From Glandiceps talaboti (taxonomy: Eukaryota > Hemichordata > Enteropneusta > Spengelidae): 64,000 nt of DNA. The notes under the pieces were generated by a model. The model saw only the letters and a list, made by a program, of their open reading frames with translations. It made no database searches and was not told where the DNA came from. Positions 1-11,199 of this stretch are shown here, in pieces. The stretch spans positions 10,013,408-10,077,407 of the forward strand of contig NC_135550.1 of assembly GCF_964340395.1 (NCBI RefSeq), given 5' to 3'. Each line of letters opens with the position of its first letter. Position 1 is the first letter of the stretch. Both the position numbers and the translations under genes were made by a program.

Positions 1-1522
1 GTATAGGCCATGTAGAAATATGCATTTACAACTTTGGGAAATATGTCCTGTCTCAAGAAATCTTTACTGTTTATGTCCTGTTATTTTCTTTTGTTTTTGT
101 TTTTTTTTAAAAGATTTTTTTGGCTATGCAAGTTCTCATTGCATGGAGTTTGTGATCAGCTAGGCTTAGCCTGCATGCATCACTTATTAACATTTGAAAT
201 TTGGGTGGCTTTGGGTTTGTCATGGTGCTCTAAGAATATCACCAAGTGCTTATTATATCAGTCCAGAGCTTAGTTTCTGCGGCAAGTCTGCAATTGTAGA
301 GAACATTTAGGTCCCAGTGATAATTCTCAGTTAAAAGACAGACGACAGTCTCTTCACTGTCTGTGGCTAAAACAAATGACTTTGTGAAAAATTAATGAAA
401 ATGGTTTAAATTTTGGACTAAAAATGAGGAGTCAGAAACTGTGTCATCAAGGAATTTTGGACATTCTCGTAGAGCCAGACTTGCGATTGTATTGTGTTTG
501 AAAAATGTTGGGATACATTTTGTGATTTGGGCTAAGATGGATGTATGATATTTACCATCGTATATAAACAAGAATTGTATATCGGTTGTCCTGCTTCAAC
601 TAGCCAATACACAAAATGTCTGTTTTGTTCACAGTTTTCAAATTATTCTCAAAGTAAAAACACAGCCTTCATTATTTTGAGTCTGGGAACTGAAAGGCTA
701 ATAATGTTGAGACTAAGATAATAAGCACTTGGTGAAACTTTCCAATATATTATTAGTAAATCTGGTATTAGTAGATCTGGTGATAAAGGTTTACAATTAT
801 AATGAATTACTTTCCTTTAGTAATTAACAGCTTTACTTTGTACCAAATGAATAGTGCTAAGATAATAAAGGTATTTCTCTCTCTTGGCTGTCAGCTATAT
901 ATTAAACTGACTTCTCTTTTTGTAGTTATACATCTTTTTCCTTGTTTGGTAAAGGGAATGACTTTCGATTCATAATCACTTTGTCCCAATTTCAATTCGT
1001 CCTACATCAACTCGCCGCAATTTCAACTTGTCCCAATTTCAACTTGTGCCATTATAAACCCATTATGATATAAACTTTTCAAACCGAAGCAAACTTTCTT
1101 TCTGAAATCACGGTCTTGTATTTAAATGGTAGTAGGAGTATGGGGATGTTAAAGCGCTCAGTGCAATTAAGCGTGTGGTCCAAGCCCGGGGTCTATGCCT
1201 TAGGTAACACTGTGTACCTGCCAGGCCGATGGATATATATTCCTATACCAAGTGTGCATAGCTTGCAGCTGTTTGTTACACATTAGAACATATACTATAA
1301 GTCGTCAAGTAAAGAGTCGATCAAAGACTAAAAAAAAAAAAAAAAATTGAAAGTAAAAATTGCTGAGCCTGTAGTGTTCAATCTTCTGAGAGACTTTCGA
1401 CAATTTGAAATTTGGGGACAAGTTGAAATTTAATAGCAGGTAGGACAAAGTGATCCAACATTGTACTGAGTTACACCGCTGTGTGATGATCAGTTCTGAC
1501 CATACTTCTTTACAATTTACAG
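1..1522 (+). other. Calcineurin B intron, 3' part (no exon seen)
   Basis: This is the sequence upstream of the first visible calcineurin B exon. I looked for the earlier exons, which encode the myristoylated N-terminus and EF-hands 1 and 2, and found none, so they lie off the left edge. The stretch holds ordinary AT-rich sequence to about 970, then an inverted-repeat element at 977-1452. A short pyrimidine-rich tract leads to the splice acceptor at 1521-1522. Confidence 0.7.
977..1452. mobile_element. Terminal-inverted-repeat element (MITE-like), 476 bp
   Basis: The left end reads CACTTTGTCCCAATTTCAA and the right end reads, on the opposite strand, CACTTTGTCC followed by related AATTTCAACTTGTCCCC blocks. 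The left arm also carries tandem copies of a short 'CAATTTCAACTTGTCC' unit. Together they form diverged inverted arms of about 70 bp around a more GC-rich core with a poly-A run (about 1331-1346). No transposase frame is present, so it looks like a non-autonomous DNA element. No clear target-site duplication could be seen, only 'AT' on both sides. It ends 70 bp before a calcineurin B exon. Confidence 0.6.
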
Positions 1523-1707
1523 TTGCTTTTCAAATCTATGATATGGACAAGGATGGCTACATAACAAATGGAGAATTATTTCACGTCTTAAAAATGATGG
1601 TGGGCAGCAACTTAAAAGACACTCAACTACAACAGATAGTGGATAAAACTATCATAAATGCAGATACAGACGGTGATGGCAGGATATCTTTTCAAGAGTT
1701 TTGTGCA
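1523..1707 (+). CDS. Calcineurin subunit B, exon with EF-hands 3 and 4
   Basis: This internal exon belongs to the regulatory B subunit of calcineurin, the Ca2+/calmodulin-dependent protein phosphatase 2B, where it binds Ca2+ and clamps the catalytic A subunit. Translation in phase 1 gives 61 full codons starting [19 protein letters not shown]-hand 3 loop is [12 protein letters not shown] and EF-hand 4 loop is [12 protein letters not shown], both with all acidic ligand positions and the closing Glu. The linker [18 protein letters not shown] is the near-invariant calcineurin B segment, which separates it from calmodulin or troponin C. The acceptor is AG at 1521-1522 after a weak pyrimidine tract. 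The donor is GTAAGT at 1708. The reading joins in frame to 5379. Animals often have one or two paralogues (PPP3R1/R2 in mammals), so no exact symbol is given. Confidence 0.95.
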
Positions 1708-4700
1708 GTAAGTCAACTCTTTTGTGTATATTTTAAGTACTATTTTTTATATGTTGACACTTTCATAATTAGCTCCCTCCGATATAATGCATGAAGGAGG
1801 CTAGCACTGTAGGGGGTCAATCTGAAGTCCTTATTCCCTCCAAGTACAAAACCAATATGTCAAGATGATCAATCACGCACGCATGTACATATTTATCTGT
1901 GTGGCGTTTAAAATATGGCCGCCTTTATAGCAACGTATGTGATAACAATACATGACTTTGACAGTGTCTGAAGAGTAACTGTTATCCTCAGATGAAATTG
2001 AATATTACCACCCAGGCATGACATAAAAATAACTATCATTTGATTTCTTTGTTGACAACATAGCTTCTACTCCATGTGCTAATCAGGCATTACTACAGGC
2101 GCACGCGAGAATTTCGACCTTTTTTTGTCGTATTATACTCCCCAGCAAGATGTAAACGTGCATTACAGCTATTGGGAATTCTATACACAAAGGATGTGTA
2201 TGATGTGAATTTTTGCCTGTAGAATATTCTGTTTGACCATGACCTTCATCGTACTGGATGAACTTTAAAATTGTAGTTCCATATATAACCAAATTGGTTA
2301 CCGTGTTTTTGTGTGTGCAGTTGCAAGTGTATCCAGTTCAAACTGCAAAAGGAAGCCATGCCTAGATATCAGAATCTGTACCAGTGATCACTCTGTAACT
2401 GAGTCCCCCATAAATGAACTTAGAAAATCTACTGTGCAATACACATTCAAACATATTTAAAAGCAAGTCTAAGTCGATATGGTGAGGTAGAGATTTTCAC
2501 AAAGAGGCATTGAAACCAAGTATGGTGTTTTACAAATTTTTTGGTTACCAAAATATTATGTCATATGACTCAGTATCACTTTAACACATACAAATTTCTA
2601 GTGAGAGCAGTATGCATTGCTGGACAAAATTTGATAGGAGTAACATTAAAGTATATATATATACATCAGAGTAACCATCAAAAATTGTGAAGTTGCAGTC
2701 TATGCCCCCCTTTAATGTAGAATGTGTCCCGGGGACGAATTTCATTGAAAATCAAAGTTATTAAATTTACTACTTTGGTTGATGTCAGTCTACTATTGGA
2801 TCATATATTATATTTGTATCACCAACCAACCAATGGTGAATATTGTTGAAAGCCAAATAGTCAGCTATCTTAGATAACTTACCAATTTATAAACAGAGTG
2901 TAAAAGTTGTACAAAACAGCACGTTACTTCTTTTGCGAATGATAAGAAATTAATTCCCCATTGCCTCAGGAAAGTGAACTAAAAGTACAAACCATTGTCA
3001 CGCAAATTTCAAAGATGTTTTAAAAGTATAGCTGTAAGGATGTGTTACTCCGTCAACATATTTTCGTAATACCTGAGGCTAAATGTATTGTATTCAATTG
3101 AGACGTGTCCCATGCTTTGATTGTTTGTAGGTTCGATTATACACTCTCATCATTTCTAGATTAGGTATTGTAATCTGTCTCTGTTGCAGACAGATACTTA
3201 TCTGACGTGATGCAGTCACCTCAGCTGGTACACAGTTGTATGCCTTCTTAGCCAGTATCATTGAATATGACACGCTAGTGACAAACAGCAATGTGTGACC
3301 CACCAAAATTTAGTAATACCCTATCCTATACAGTAGGGTAATTCACAAGAAAAACCAATTTCTTTCATTTTGATCCACACACACGCAAAAAAAAAAAAAA
3401 TTCTGTCATTAGACGACACACTTCCTGTACGGTAATGATCAACCAGGCCAAAAAAACAAAGTAATAACTCAATAATCACAAATATAGTTATCACTGAGTA
3501 GTTGTTTTAAACAGCTACAAAATGGATTGCTTGATAGTTGTATGTATTTCCCATGGGGGAGGAGTGAGTAAGTAGGGGGAAACACATGACATTTGGCTCT
3601 AATGTGTAAAAATCAGAAAAATACAGTACCGTAAAATTAAATTTGCCAAAAAAAAAGTACATCTATGATGGTTTGACTTTTCAGAACTGTAAGGGCAAAG
3701 GGTGTAGTGAAGTAAAAGATATTAACAACACCACACACACTTTACTGCTGTGCAGTATAAAATTACATTCTATCTTTTAAGGAATCCATTTATGTTGATT
3801 AGGTATAACCAGAAAAAATATAGGGCATGGTGTGCTAACCTTTGAGATGCTTATATTTTATCGTTTTAATAGCTCTATTTCATCATTCTAAACCTCTGTC
3901 GTCGTATTGACATTTGATTCTTGTTAACTTGTGATCATTACGTGTATATTGTCCTATAAATGCTTAATTATTGCATCACAGCATTATATGCGTTAAGTCT
4001 AGCAATTGTGTAAATAGCTCGTCTGTTAGTTTGAGATCCTGGTAGGTTATAAAAGTCATGGCTCCTTTCCAATGATCTGCCTCATCAATATTGTAACTGA
4101 TAGCATATATACGTTGAAGATAAGTGGATATCACAACTCGATTTTATTGATGGACCCTTATTAATGATAGCATTGATGTGTTTGATAAAAATTCCCACAG
4201 TTAAAACCAACCATATGTAGGTCAACCCTTCACAATACATATATTGATATGTAGACCCCGTGATTTCACAGAATAAATTGTATGACTAATGTTTGTGATA
4301 TAGAATGTTAAGGATAGCGACATCTGTGAAATCCATGAAATCACAATCTGTGTTGTATTTGATGGGTAGACATTTCAGTGGATTATTATGGTATTTTGGC
4401 GTGTGTTACCTGAATACGATTTCAAAGTATAATATATCAATATTTATTTTAAATCTCGTACCCTACAACACTCTATATTTCAGCCTGCTCCTGAAAACAA
4501 GCAGGGACTTTTAACATTCACCATTTGAACTACAGCGTACATTGTATTTGTAACTGAATGTCTCTTTATACAGCGCCTAATTAAGTGTTCAACTATTGCA
4601 CTTTGTCAAGGTTAGCAATAATGAGATTGAACTATTTTGTACGTGTCAAGCCACTTTTTGATAAACAGCGCCCTCGTTGATAGGATAGAATATTGACCAT

Positions 4701-5378
4701 TGTTCCACCTCTGTTACGCTTTTGTCAGGGTGCTGTAATTAAAGACGAGTTCACTGTCACAAGTTTTAATGAATATTATTGAACTTTAATTTTGATGCAT
4801 TTGATAACAAGTTTGTTAAATTGTCTACTATTATCTTTCTACTGTACACCTTGCTTTAAGCAGTTTCCACTTTGTTGTAAATATTTCTCGATGGACGTAT
4901 TTCCTCCATTGACAAGAATACAACTCCTAACTTAAGGTAGTATGAGGTTTTGTGAATGGGATAAGAACCTCTAATTCTTGGTACTTTTAATAACGATTTA
5001 CATCGTGCTAGGGGGTCAAAATTAGGCTTAGGCGGTTGACTTATTCTTACACATGCAACTATAGTAATGCATGAGTAGCACATGGAGCAGAAGTTTATTT
5101 TGTCAACCAAAAAGTTAAATAGTCGTTATTCCCATGATGTGTCTAGATGGTAATATCCTATCTGAGGTAACGAGTATTGAAAGAAATTTATGTCACCACA
5201 TAACAAAAAGTAAGCGACACTTTCATTTTCAAGGAATACACATATGATGCAAATATACCATACAAATACCCAATTGTACCATTATTGAGTGTCCATAGCG
5301 TACACATCAACATTTGGTGTATGTTTATAAACTAACCGGTGGTTGTTTTCTTGTCTCTCTCTCTCTTGTTGTCAACAG
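1708..5378 (+). other. Calcineurin B intron (3.7 kb)
   Basis: The intron is bounded by GTAAGT at 1708 and by a pyrimidine-rich acceptor (TCTCTCTCTCTTGTT then CAACAG) ending at 5378. It is AT-rich, with short poly-A runs near 3390 and 3645. The open frames inside it show no family motif, and I see no nested gene. Confidence 0.75.
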
Positions 5379-5426
5379 GTTGTCGGAAACACAGATGTTC
5401 ACAAAAAGATGGTAGTGGATGTATAA
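5379..5426 (+). CDS. Calcineurin subunit B, terminal coding exon
   Basis: The exon encodes VVGNTDVHKKMVVDV and then TAA at 5424-5426. This is the C-terminal tail of calcineurin B; the vertebrate protein, from memory, ends VVGGLDIHKKMVVDV, so only three positions differ. The acceptor CAACAG ends at 5378, and the previous exon ends after a full codon (...EFCA), so the junction FCA/VVG is in frame. The exon is too short for most gene finders and was recognised by the HKKMVVDV tail. Confidence 0.95.
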   Translation, partial: VVGNTDVHKKMVVDV

Positions 5427-6389
5427 CAGAATTAGAAATCTAGTCCCCATTCATTTCATCCCATCCTTTATTCCTTTATAAAAACTAATTCTCTATGGAG
5501 TAGGTGTGCTTTCTTCAACAACAACAACAACAACAACAACGAAAAACTACAAATTTCCTGAGCTGCAGTGCAGTTGAAACTCTTTTTTTCCATCTTGTTC
5601 TAATGAATTCTAAAACAATTTTGACAATTGTCTCAATTCATACACTCGTTCCATCTTCAAATTTCTTCATTAAGTATCACTTTCGCAATCCTTTTACAAA
5701 AGTTTTTTCACATTTTAACTGTATTTAAGAAGTAAAAAGAAAACGACTATTTCCTATTGTTTAAAAAAAAAAGAGAAAGAAAGAAGAACTTTGAAAGGTG
5801 TAGAGGGAGAGTGTAATAAGTTAATGGGTTGTTGTAGCATACTATGTGTGTGTGAGATTATTAATGTGTATCATTTTTTGGTGTGCTACACTCTCTCAAA
5901 CAGTCAACAGCAGATGTGTTATAATATTCTGAGCAGTTGGAACACACCACCGGGCGCACTTTTTCTCTCTCTCTCCAAATTTTAAATTATTTTGAGCGGT
6001 AACGTTTTTTGTTTTTTTTTGAGGGGAGACAGTATTTTCAATAAGATTTGTGACAAGAACAGCAACCTGTACATGTACACACTAGAGGGTAGATCAGCAA
6101 TAATAATAAGATTGTTGAAAACTTTATATTAAAAAAAAATAATAATAAGGGCATGTGACTTCATTCATGGTTTTCATTTGCTGGAAATGAGCATATTGTT
6201 TGTGTTCAATATTTCCAACTGGGATTTATCACAATTACCATACTCAGATTGAACAGTCAGATGTACAGTCTTTATATTCAGTAAATTAAGTTGTCTTTCT
6301 TTCTTATGTAGGCTTTATTCCAATTTATGTTCCAAACTGCTCAGTTCTGTCCTTAGAACATTCAGTTGTTGTCGGTTGCCTAGCAACAA

Positions 6390-6419
6390 CTTACTACTAC
6401 CACCACCACCACCACCACC

Positions 6420-6459
<40 letters not shown>

Positions 6460-6460
6460 T

Positions 6461-6509
<49 letters not shown>

Positions 6510-6518
6510 GTTGTTGTT
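6390..6518. repeat. Trinucleotide microsatellite (CCA)n-(CTA)n
   Basis: About ten CCA/ACC units run into about thirty CTA units with one interruption (ATTA near 6459). In one frame this reads as poly-Pro then poly-Leu, which explains the spurious frame across it. It lies in the probable calcineurin B 3' UTR. Confidence 0.9.
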
Positions 6519-6841
6519 GAATTCAGGGAGGGAAGTGGAGAAAAAAAGACAGGGACTTACTAACCTTGACTGGCTGGCTGCAATGCTAACTCAACACATG
6601 CAACTCTAAAAAAAAAACATTGGCCCATGAGAGCATGGCATAGGAAGTTGTAGTTTAGAACTAGCTGTCCTGATGACCTCTGACCCTTGACCCCTCCACT
6701 GAAAACTTCCGGGTTATCTCACCATGATTGTTTGGTTGCTTCATTAGAGGATTAGAGGATAAATCAAGCTAAAGGGTGAGGTTTTTTTTTTACTTTGAAC
6801 TCTGGGACAGGTACATGTACTAGATTAATCATAGGGAAAGT

Positions 6842-6862
6842 CCCCCCCCCCCCCCCCCCCCC
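6842..6862. repeat. Poly-C run
   Basis: An uninterrupted run of about 21 C follows GGGAAAGT. The exact length is likely to vary by slippage or sequencing error. Confidence 0.9.
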
Positions 6863-7853
6863 AACAATCCTTACTTTCATTATGACACAGAGCTCAGTGG
6901 TTTGGAAGATGAATCAGGTGCCGGCCTCCATTTTGTATATTGTGACGATATTTTGTATTTTCATTCACTGGTCCTCCTCACACTTTTTATTTTTTACAAG
7001 AAATATTTCTTTTACCGTTTTGTTACTATTTAGGGTGTTTGACACCCTTTGGCTGGATGTTACCTTGGATATCATTTTTAAAAAACCGAACTCTTTATTG
7101 TGGTTTTTTTTTTGTTTCTTTTCGAGTGTTAACATTATATGTGATTTCACTGAGTTTCCTTAAAACCATCCGATATTTTGGTGCTTTGGCAGGGATGTTT
7201 ATACTTAACAGTTTTGGTAGGAGTGGTCACGTTTGTTTTTACATGTGTTCTTAACTTACTATATGAATAAATCTGAGCTACATTACTGGAACTTAATATT
7301 CAGCTTTGGGAAGGTAACATTCCTCTGTATGTATAAATGCAACCTCAACCATGGTTTTTTTCTAGAGATTTTCAAGGGAGTCGTTACGTCGCTCCTTCTA
7401 AATCTCGCCGTGTGAATCTTCAATCAATACGTGTTTCATCTAGTTACCGTAGTGATACATTTAACATCACATTTATGCAACTTATAGTGAGCTGCAATCA
7501 CCAAGAAATACAATTGTAATTGTGTGTTTATGTGTAAAAAAACAAAAAAAGTGGTGTCTGTCTGTGGACTCGCTTCAGTAACACGCGCCAAAGCTTCTGT
7601 TTCAGTTTCTATCCATTTTGGTACGCTGTCGTTATCCTTGGATTGGTGAAACCATTCCTTGGGATGCACAAAATCAAGATGTTCTAAGGAACTCTTTTTA
7701 CGTCGGCAATCTCTTGGCACAAAGGTGAAAAAATGGGGAATATTTTTTTTTTTCTCTCAAGAAAAAGTTGTATGTGTAACTTCATTTTTCATGGTATTAT
7801 ATAATATATGTGTGTCACTGCTCATTCACGTTTTAGATGTAGGAATTATCCAC

Positions 7854-7859
7854 AATAAA
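7854..7859 (+). terminator. Candidate polyadenylation signal of calcineurin B
   Basis: A canonical AATAAA (in CACAATAAAAAG) lies 2.4 kb after the calcineurin B stop. A T/GT-bearing stretch follows (TTTACGTGAG). An alternative AATAAA is at 7266-7271. Confidence 0.4.
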
Positions 7860-9821
7860 AAGTTTACGTGAGTCAATATTGATATAATTACACACTCTGT
7901 TTAAGCTGAAATGTTGGCTGTCTTAATTAAATTAAAGGCAGTAGTATCTGACCTATACAGGAGACGGGAATCAAAATTTGAGATTTTTGTACCACTATGT
8001 GAGTAACAAGGTAATGCAGCTGGTGAAGAGAAGAATGCGTTTGACATGGCTTACTTTAGCAGTCGTATGCAGATGTCGACACTGTTCTGTGTAACATGGA
8101 CATCTTTGCTGCATAATTACGGTTTCTTTCATACATCGTGATAATGACTCATTTTAAATGACCACCTATCTGTTTCAAAAGGTCAATTTGCACCTCTTAT
8201 ACAACTCATGCAACCATTCATAGAAGGAAGTAGTAGGCAGATTTTACGTTTTCATATGTCATCTTTTTTGTAGCTGTCAGTTTTGTACAAACAAGTTGAA
8301 AAAATTTGCACTCACCAAGTTCTGTAATTTTCACAAAAGTTTGATGTTGCTTCTTCTGTGTTTAACTTAACTTTTAAAGGGGTACATTTGAACTGGAGAT
8401 ATTTGAGGGCTATTTTTGTTGTTACATGGAGACCCAAAGTAATTGATAGTACACTTGACAAAGTAGGGTTTTTTTTTTGTCTCACTGTGTTATTGTTCAC
8501 CCAGGAAAGGACTGCATAGATGTAGAATGCCAACATTCTGTAATATTCGTGTTGGCTGTGTACATTTTACTGTGATTCCAGCCCAGTTTAAAAACAAAAG
8601 GATATTTTTAAAAATGAAAGCAGCATAGAGGGCGCTTGTCTTTCCTTTCCAGAATACCTTTGCAGGGAAAGTAGGTTTTCTGAGTTTGTGATACCTTTTC
8701 ACATGATCAGTGGAAACAGTTTTCAAAGTATGTAACACATATAGATTTTCTTTTTTTGATCATTATTTTTCCAATTTTTAGCATGTTACCTTTGGAAGCT
8801 AATCACGTTCCTCATAAAACACTTAATGTCATTTGCAGTGTATTCTGTAAGATGAAATGAAGAAAAGTACATTACAATGACATTTACCTTTTGTAATAAG
8901 GACAGCAAGTGTGAATTTGAATTTTATTATGATATTTGGAAGGGTAAAGACATGCTGCTTGTAGACGAGTAGATTGAAAGAGTCGTCGCTGTCTACACTC
9001 CAGTAATCGCTGCCATTACTCATATGTCCAGCTTATGGTTAATCGGAGTGAAAACAACAACGACCCATCTGTCAGTCGTGTAGAAGTGTCGAAAAGTCCC
9101 TCAAAGTTATAGTTTTATTCTCTCCATGGACATTAGCAGTCTGCTTAAATGTTCAATATTTTTGGAAGATACCCACATGTACACCTGCTTATTTATTATG
9201 CTTTTAGTCGGACGTGATTTTTATCTCGATCGGTAGTTTAATAATATTTTACAAGAGAAACAAGATCAAAGTTATGAAATTCTCTCCGCAGTCTCTTTAT
9301 CCAAATAAACTCTTCATACGAATGATGATTACGATCAATTTTTTTGAAGTACTTTGTTATTTTTGATTTATTCTGAACACAGTGATTCTGATTGAACAAA
9401 AAAAAAAAATTTTCCAGGTGTTAATTTTCTTTTTGATTTGTACTGCCAAGTCTTGATATCCTTTAGGCCGGTTGTCCATTTCCATATTATCTTGGACAAT
9501 TTTCGGCCTTCGTGCAACTTGCTGTTAATGTAATAATATTTTGAAAAGCTCTATGTCATTATTTTTTTCTTTGTAGAAAGCTTTACTGCTGTAAAGATGT
9601 TTATAATTATTAAATGGTTGACACTTTTGTAAAAAAAAAAAAATCCAAAGTTGGTCTGAGATCTTCTTTCCCGCAATGGGGGTGTCCGTGATGTTAGTTA
9701 GGTGTTATCTACATATCCATATTGACTGTCCACATGTCTATGCATTTACTTCAAGCCCGAGACTTCAAGCTGCTGCTAGCTAACTTGCTCAATTTATAGC
9801 TTGCGCAGTGGCTGTATAGCG

Positions 9822-9950
9822 GCTCAATGACTAGTACGCATGCACATCCAATATACTATGCGATGTTTTGTTGGTGGTTTTACCCATGGATGCATTGCGG
9901 CACAATGACTACACATGCGTGTTCTATATACTATGTGCATTCTCCACGCA
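9822..9950. repeat. Diverged tandem duplication of about 80 bp
   Basis: Two copies share CGGCTCAATGACTA / CGGCACAATGACTA, then CATGC..CATCCAATATACTATG / CATGCG..TCTATATACTATG. The second copy leads into AGAGGGCGCTG, a motif also present in the element at 21716-22128. This is probably a fragment of an old interspersed repeat. Confidence 0.4.
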
Positions 9951-10843
9951 GAGGGCGCTGTCTACGATATCATCGTGAGGCAAATAAATCTACTCTGCGC
10001 GAGCTTTGCCTTGTATTCAGCTAGTATCATAATTATCATTCACTTATTGTTTGGCTAGGAGGGCACTAGTAGACAACTATTACACATGGCTTTTCAGGGG
10101 TAATATAACATCTAATAGTGCCCGAATAAGGCAGGCAATAAGTGTTTTATAACACATCGCATTCTCATGCACATAGTCTTTCCATACTCCAAGCAAATTA
10201 ACATTCGGACTCCCTAGCTACATTTCAGTAGTGCCCTAAGGAAAATAGAATAGAAATGTGCCCACTCTATGCAAATTTAGGTCACTATGGGTCATAAGTC
10301 CATACCACATGGTACGATCTAAGCTAATGACCGAGGGCTGAAAACAAGGTGTTATTTGTATAGTATTTATCCTCGTGTTTCGACTAGAATGTCAATATAT
10401 ATAACCTAGATTCTAGCGTATTTTGGGTATGGAGCCCTCAACGACCAGTTTAGGTGATCACTTCACACGACTTTGCTGTAACAAAGTTACATTTATCATG
10501 TTATAAAGGGTTTCTAGCTACATGTACAAACCACACAATGTCATCATAGTGACCGCTATATTTAAATAGCTAGCGCTATCCCCATCCCTATCAACATGAT
10601 TTTGATAAAACTTTCAAAGGATACGTATTTTAAAATCAGTGGCGTGTCCCACCACCAGGAAAAGAAACAGACGAGTTTTCGAATTCCTTCCGTAAGGGGC
10701 GGTATTTTGATTACTACCTTTGTATGTCTGCCTTTCGGTGTTATTATCTGAGCAAAATTGTTTAATCATCATTTATTATGCAAATGAGTCACGTACTACT
10801 ATACGCAAATAACAATCATCATAAGTCGCGATATCTTTAGTCT

Positions 10844-10942
10844 CGGCTACCCAGCCTCTCGCTGCTGGGGGCTCTGCCTACGAAACGTTTAGGGGTGGTC
10901 TCATAGGCAGAGACCCCAGCGGCGAGAGGCTGGGTAACGGGG
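10844..10942. mobile_element. Hairpin (foldback) element with arms of about 45 bp
   Basis: The left arm (from about 10846) contains TACCCAGCCTCTCGCTGC and GGGCTCTGCCTA. The right arm, read in reverse complement, contains TACCCAGCCTCTCGCCGC and GGTCTCTGCCTA. The arms differ at only a few positions, and the loop is about 20 bp (ACGTTTAGGGGTGG). Weaker symmetry extends outward (GATATCTTTAGTC against GATATTGTAGTC). It is GC-rich compared with its flanks. This is typical of a foldback MITE; a structured RNA is the alternative. Confidence 0.65.
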
Positions 10943-11131
10943 ACTACAATATCATCAGTATCCACCTAGTTAGATAGTCAAGGATATACAGGATCATAGA
11001 GTCACGTCGCTACCGGTGGCGTGATTCCCCGCCTACCTGTAAGTCCTCTGTGATAATTTAACGAATTATAGTTTGGCCGTCCATCGTTGTCAAGTGTAGA
11101 TTCGCTTGTGGGACCACTGACTGTAAACTTC

Positions 11132-11199
11132 GTCGTTGGGGGCGTCTTCATCACGCCTTCCCTTCGTTTGTGGAAAGGATGAGAAGAGCGCCCACAACG
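11132..11199. repeat. Imperfect inverted repeat, arms about 26 bp
   Basis: GTTGGGGGCGTCTTCATCACG on the left matches, in reverse complement, GTTGTGGGCGCTCTTCTCATC from the right, with a short loop near CCCTTCGTTTGTGG. It lies 200 bp from the hairpin at 10844-10942 and could be part of the same decayed insertion. Confidence 0.45.

Larger units (their letters stand above)
5427..7880 (+). other. Probable calcineurin B 3' UTR
   Basis: This follows the stop at 5426. The clearest polyadenylation signal is AATAAA at 7854-7859; another at 7266-7271 could give a shorter transcript. The stretch carries a CAA run (about 5515-5541), a CCA/CTA trinucleotide block (6390-6518) and a poly-C run (6842-6862). 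The extent is inferred from the signals only. Open frames inside (for example 6376-6609) are products of trinucleotide repeats. Confidence 0.5.

Noticed and set aside
3125-3160. GGTTCGATTATAC resembling a tRNA T-arm/B box
   Set aside because: No matching acceptor stem, D-arm or anticodon arm could be built upstream.
10966-11035. Possible small exon between an ACAG acceptor and a CCTGTAAGT donor
   Set aside because: Only about 47 bp with one open phase, and no partner exon or homology; it lies in a hairpin-rich patch.
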